A stretch of 24,263 nt of DNA from Deltaproteobacteria bacterium. Its GTDB lineage: Bacteria > Desulfobacterota > Desulfobulbia > Desulfobulbales > SURF-16. Every line of letters begins with the position of its first letter. Position 1 is the first letter of the stretch. The DNA is taken from positions 1 to 24,263 of the forward strand of contig JAOZSN010000013.1 of NCBI GenBank assembly GCA_029939635.1, written 5' to 3'. A model generated the notes under the pieces. The model made no database searches and was not told where the DNA came from. It was given only the letters and a program-made list of their open reading frames with translations. The translations under genes and the position numbers were made by a program. Below are positions 21,825 through 24,263 of the stretch, piece by piece.

Positions 21825-24263
21825 ATGAATACCCCCAAGACTGGCCTGGCCAAGGCCTATGATTTTTCTGGCGTCGAACGTAAATGGTATGACAAATGGC
21901 AAAAGGATGGACTTTTTGCGGCCAAGATGGAAGAGGGTCGTGAGAATTTTTCTATTGTCATTCCTCCTCCCAATGTCACCGGCGTTCTCCATGTTGGCCA
22001 TGCCCTCAATAATACCATGCAGGATATCCTCATTCGCTATAAACGCATGATGGGCTGCAATACCCTGTGGGTACCAGGGACAGATCACGCTGGGATTGCC
22101 ACCCAAAATGTGGTTGAACGCCAACTGGCAAGTGAAAACTTGAGTCGCCATGACCTGGGTCGAGAAAAATTCATCGAGCGTGTCTGGCAATGGAAGAAAG
22201 ATAAAGGCAGCACTATCATCAACCAGCTGAAACATCTTGGTTCCTCCTGTGATTGGGAACGAGAACGCTTCACCATGGATGCAGGTCTTTCCAAGGCCGT
22301 CCGCGCTGTCTTTGTCCGCCTTTACAAAGAGGGCTTAATTTATAAAGGAGATTATATTGTCAACTGGTGCCCTCGCTGCCTGACGGCCCTTGCTGATGAT
22401 GAGGTGGAGCACGAAGATACAGCAGGAAAACTCTATCATATCCGCTATCCCTTTGCTGATGGTTCTGGCCATGTTGTTGTTGCCACCACTCGACCAGAGA
22501 CCATGTTAGGCGATACGGCTGTGGCCGTTCATCCCAATGATGAGCGATATACTCACCTGGCCGAAATCGGTATTAAGCTGCCCCTCACCGATCGCACCAT
22601 ACCCGTGGTGTATGACCACCATGTTCAGCAAGATTTTGGCACCGGGGCCTTAAAGGTTACTCCAGCCCATGACCGTGATGATTATGAAATCGGCCTGCGC
22701 CATGACTTACCACTCATCAAGGTTATCGACACTGCAGGGATAATGAACCAAGAGGCAGGAAGCTATGTCGGTCTAGACCGCTTTGCCTGCCGAAAAAAAA
22801 TCGTTGAGGATCTTAAAGAGCAAGGCTTTCTCGATAAAATTGAAGAGTATGACCATGCCGTGGGCCACTGTTACCGCTGCCAAACAGTTATTGAACCCAC
22901 CACATCCCTGCAGTGGTTTGTTTCTGTTAAGCCCTTGGCCGACAAGGCGGTAGAAGCCGTACGTGACGGACGTATTAATATTCACCCTAAAAGCTGGAAC
23001 AACACCTTTTACAGCTGGATGGATAATATCCGTGACTGGTGCATCTCTCGCCAGATCTGGTGGGGCCACCAAATCCCGGCATGGAACTGCGACTGCGGCG
23101 AGATCATTGTCGAGGAACATGACCCTACCAGCTGCCCGAAATGTGGATCAACCGCCCTGACCAGAGAAACAGATGTGCTAGACACCTGGTTCTCCTCTGC
23201 CCTTTGGCCCTTTTCCACCTTAGGCTGGCCAGAGGAGAGCAAGGAACTTGACCATTTCTATCCCACCTCAGTACTCATCACCAGCTTTGACATCCTCTTT
23301 TTCTGGGTGGCTCGCATGATGATGATGGGCCTCCACTTCAAAGATGAAGTCCCATTTAAGGACGTCTATCTCCATGCCTTGGTTCGTGATGAACATGGCA
23401 AGAAAATGTCCAAATCCACCGGCAATGTCCTGGACCCCTTGGTGCTCATCGACAAATTCGGCACTGATGCCCTGCGCTTTACCCTCACCGCCTTTGCTGC
23501 CCAGGGGCGCGATATCCGTCTTTCTGAGGATCGCATTGAGGGGTATCGCCATTTTATCAATAAAATCTGGAATGCCGCCCGCTTTGCCCTCATGCACCTG
23601 GAAGAGTATAAGATGAACAAGGCCGTTGACCTGGATCAGCAACTAGATCTGCCCCACGCCTGGATTCTCAGTCGCCTTAACCGCACTATTATCGAGGCGC
23701 ACCGCTCCCTGGCTGATTTTCGTTATAATGATTTTGCCTCAGCACTCTACCATTTTATCTGGCATGAGTTCTGTGATTGGTATCTTGAATGGATCAAATC
23801 AGACCTCTATGGTGATGATGAGCAGAGAAAACAGACAGCGCGTACAGTGCTCCTCACCGTCCTAGAACAGGCCCTGAAACTACTTCATCCCATTGCCCCC
23901 TTTGTAACGGAAGAAATCTGGCAGGAATTGCCTGAAGAGCGCCCCTCCATTATGATCAGTCAATTTCCCCTGGAGCACCCAGCATGGCAGAATGAAGATG
24001 CTGAAGAAAGTGCCGAGTTAGTCATGGAAGTCATTGGTGGCATCCGCAATATCAGAAGTGAAATGCAAATTCACCCCAAGGCAGAGGTAGAAGCATTTAT
24101 TATTTGCAACAATGATGACCACAACAATCGTATTATCGCCCAGACCATGTCGATCAGTAATCTGACCAGGCTGGCATCCCTCACCATTATTGAATCAGGC
24201 GAAGTCCCAACAGGTGCCGCAAGCTTCATCCATAGTGATATGGAGATCTATATCCCGCTGGAA
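21825..24263 (+). CDS. valS: Valyl-tRNA synthetase (3' end beyond window)
   Basis: Class I aminoacyl-tRNA synthetase charging tRNA-Val. The frame runs from ATG at 21825 to the window end without a stop (813 codons), so the C-terminus is missing; bacterial ValS is usually about 870-950 aa, so the missing part is mainly the C-terminal coiled coil. Features are PPPNVTGVLHVGHAL with the HIGH-type motif HVGH (56-59), the editing-domain TTRPETMLGD, the zinc-type pattern CDCGE...CPKCG, LDTWFSSALWPF, and KMSKS at 527-531. The anticodon-binding domain begins near 600. No Shine-Dalgarno is obvious. A promoter candidate lies about 50 bp upstream. It follows dgt in the same direction, with a 136-bp gap that contains repeat fragments. 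Confidence 0.97.
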   Translation, partial: MNTPKTGLAKAYDFSGVERKWYDKWQKDGLFAAKMEEGRENFSIVIPPPNVTGVLHVGHALNNTMQDILIRYKRMMGCNTLWVPGTDHAGIATQNVVERQLASENLSRHDLGREKFIERVWQWKKDKGSTIINQLKHLGSSCDWERERFTMDAGLSKAVRAVFVRLYKEGLIYKGDYIVNWCPRCLTALADDEVEHEDTAGKLYHIRYPFADGSGHVVVATTRPETMLGDTAVAVHPNDERYTHLAEIGIKLPLTDRTIPVVYDHHVQQDFGTGALKVTPAHDRDDYEIGLRHDLPLIKVIDTAGIMNQEAGSYVGLDRFACRKKIVEDLKEQGFLDKIEEYDHAVGHCYRCQTVIEPTTSLQWFVSVKPLADKAVEAVRDGRINIHPKSWNNTFYSWMDNIRDWCISRQIWWGHQIPAWNCDCGEIIVEEHDPTSCPKCGSTALTRETDVLDTWFSSALWPFSTLGWPEESKELDHFYPTSVLITSFDILFFWVARMMMMGLHFKDEVPFKDVYLHALVRDEHGKKMSKSTGNVLDPLVLIDKFGTDALRFTLTAFAAQGRDIRLSEDRIEGYRHFINKIWNAARFALMHLEEYKMNKAVDLDQQLDLPHAWILSRLNRTIIEAHRSLADFRYNDFASALYHFIWHEFCDWYLEWIKSDLYGDDEQRKQTARTVLLTVLEQALKLLHPIAPFVTEEIWQELPEERPSIMISQFPLEHPAWQNEDAEESAELVMEVIGGIRNIRSEMQIHPKAEVEAFIICNNDDHNNRIIAQTMSISNLTRLASLTIIESGEVPTGAASFIHSDMEIYIPLE

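Overview
The window is a compact, almost entirely protein-coding stretch of a Gram-negative bacterial chromosome. Evidence for an outer membrane is a Pal lipoprotein and a Skp/OmpH chaperone. The gene content is housekeeping: hslVU, xerC, xseB-ispA-dxs, ppsR, valS, and a CO-dehydrogenase maturation ATPase of the CooC type. This mix, with moderate base composition, fits a deltaproteobacterium (Desulfobacterota), and from memory it resembles a Desulfotalea/Desulfobulbaceae sulfate reducer. That assignment is inference and was not checked by alignment. I saw no rRNA, tRNA, CRISPR array, intact insertion sequence, prophage or toxin/defence island.

Layout. 1-936: a GGDEF diguanylate cyclase that may be cut at its 5' end by the window edge. 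970-2863 (-): a two-gene unit, namZ-like (DUF1343) followed by the Leu/Arg-tRNA-protein transferase bpt, overlapping by 8 bp. 2972-3730 (+): orphan cooC. 3751-7213 (-): xerC-hslV-hslU plus a double zinc-ribbon protein of unknown function. 7417-10422 (+): xseB-ispA-dxs, the isoprenoid precursor operon, with a good sigma70-type promoter. 10423-10637: a REP-like palindrome and a bidirectional terminator between convergent operons. 10638-11909 (-): pal and skp, with a terminator between them. 11910-12447: a long divergent regulatory region. 12448-14652 (+): an alpha-glucan phosphorylase. 14815-15690 (+): an unrecognised 291-aa protein behind a sigma28 (FliA)-like promoter. 15695-17356 (-): a DUF362 protein followed by the PEP-synthase regulator. 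17511-19490 (+): a YheS-like ABC-F ATPase. 19640-20437 (+): an exported beta-carbonic anhydrase with a strong terminator. 20486-20545: a 60-nt hairpin. 20630-21688 (+): a dGTPase. 21825 to the end (+): valS, cut at its 3' end by the window.

How the genes fit together. xseB-ispA-dxs joins DXP formation and C15 prenyl synthesis, with the small subunit of exonuclease VII carried along, a common arrangement. xerC-hslV-hslU follows the order of the Bacillus codV-clpQ-clpY operon, but a zinc-ribbon protein sits in the place that codY holds there. Pal and Skp are envelope functions. Glycogen phosphorolysis, PEP-synthase regulation and inorganic-carbon handling point to central carbon metabolism.

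No clearly new multi-gene system is visible. The items most worth a second look are the REP-like palindrome, the FliA-like promoter before the unknown gene, the zinc-ribbon partner of hslVU, the 60-nt hairpin, and the degenerate heptamer repeats in two intergenic regions.
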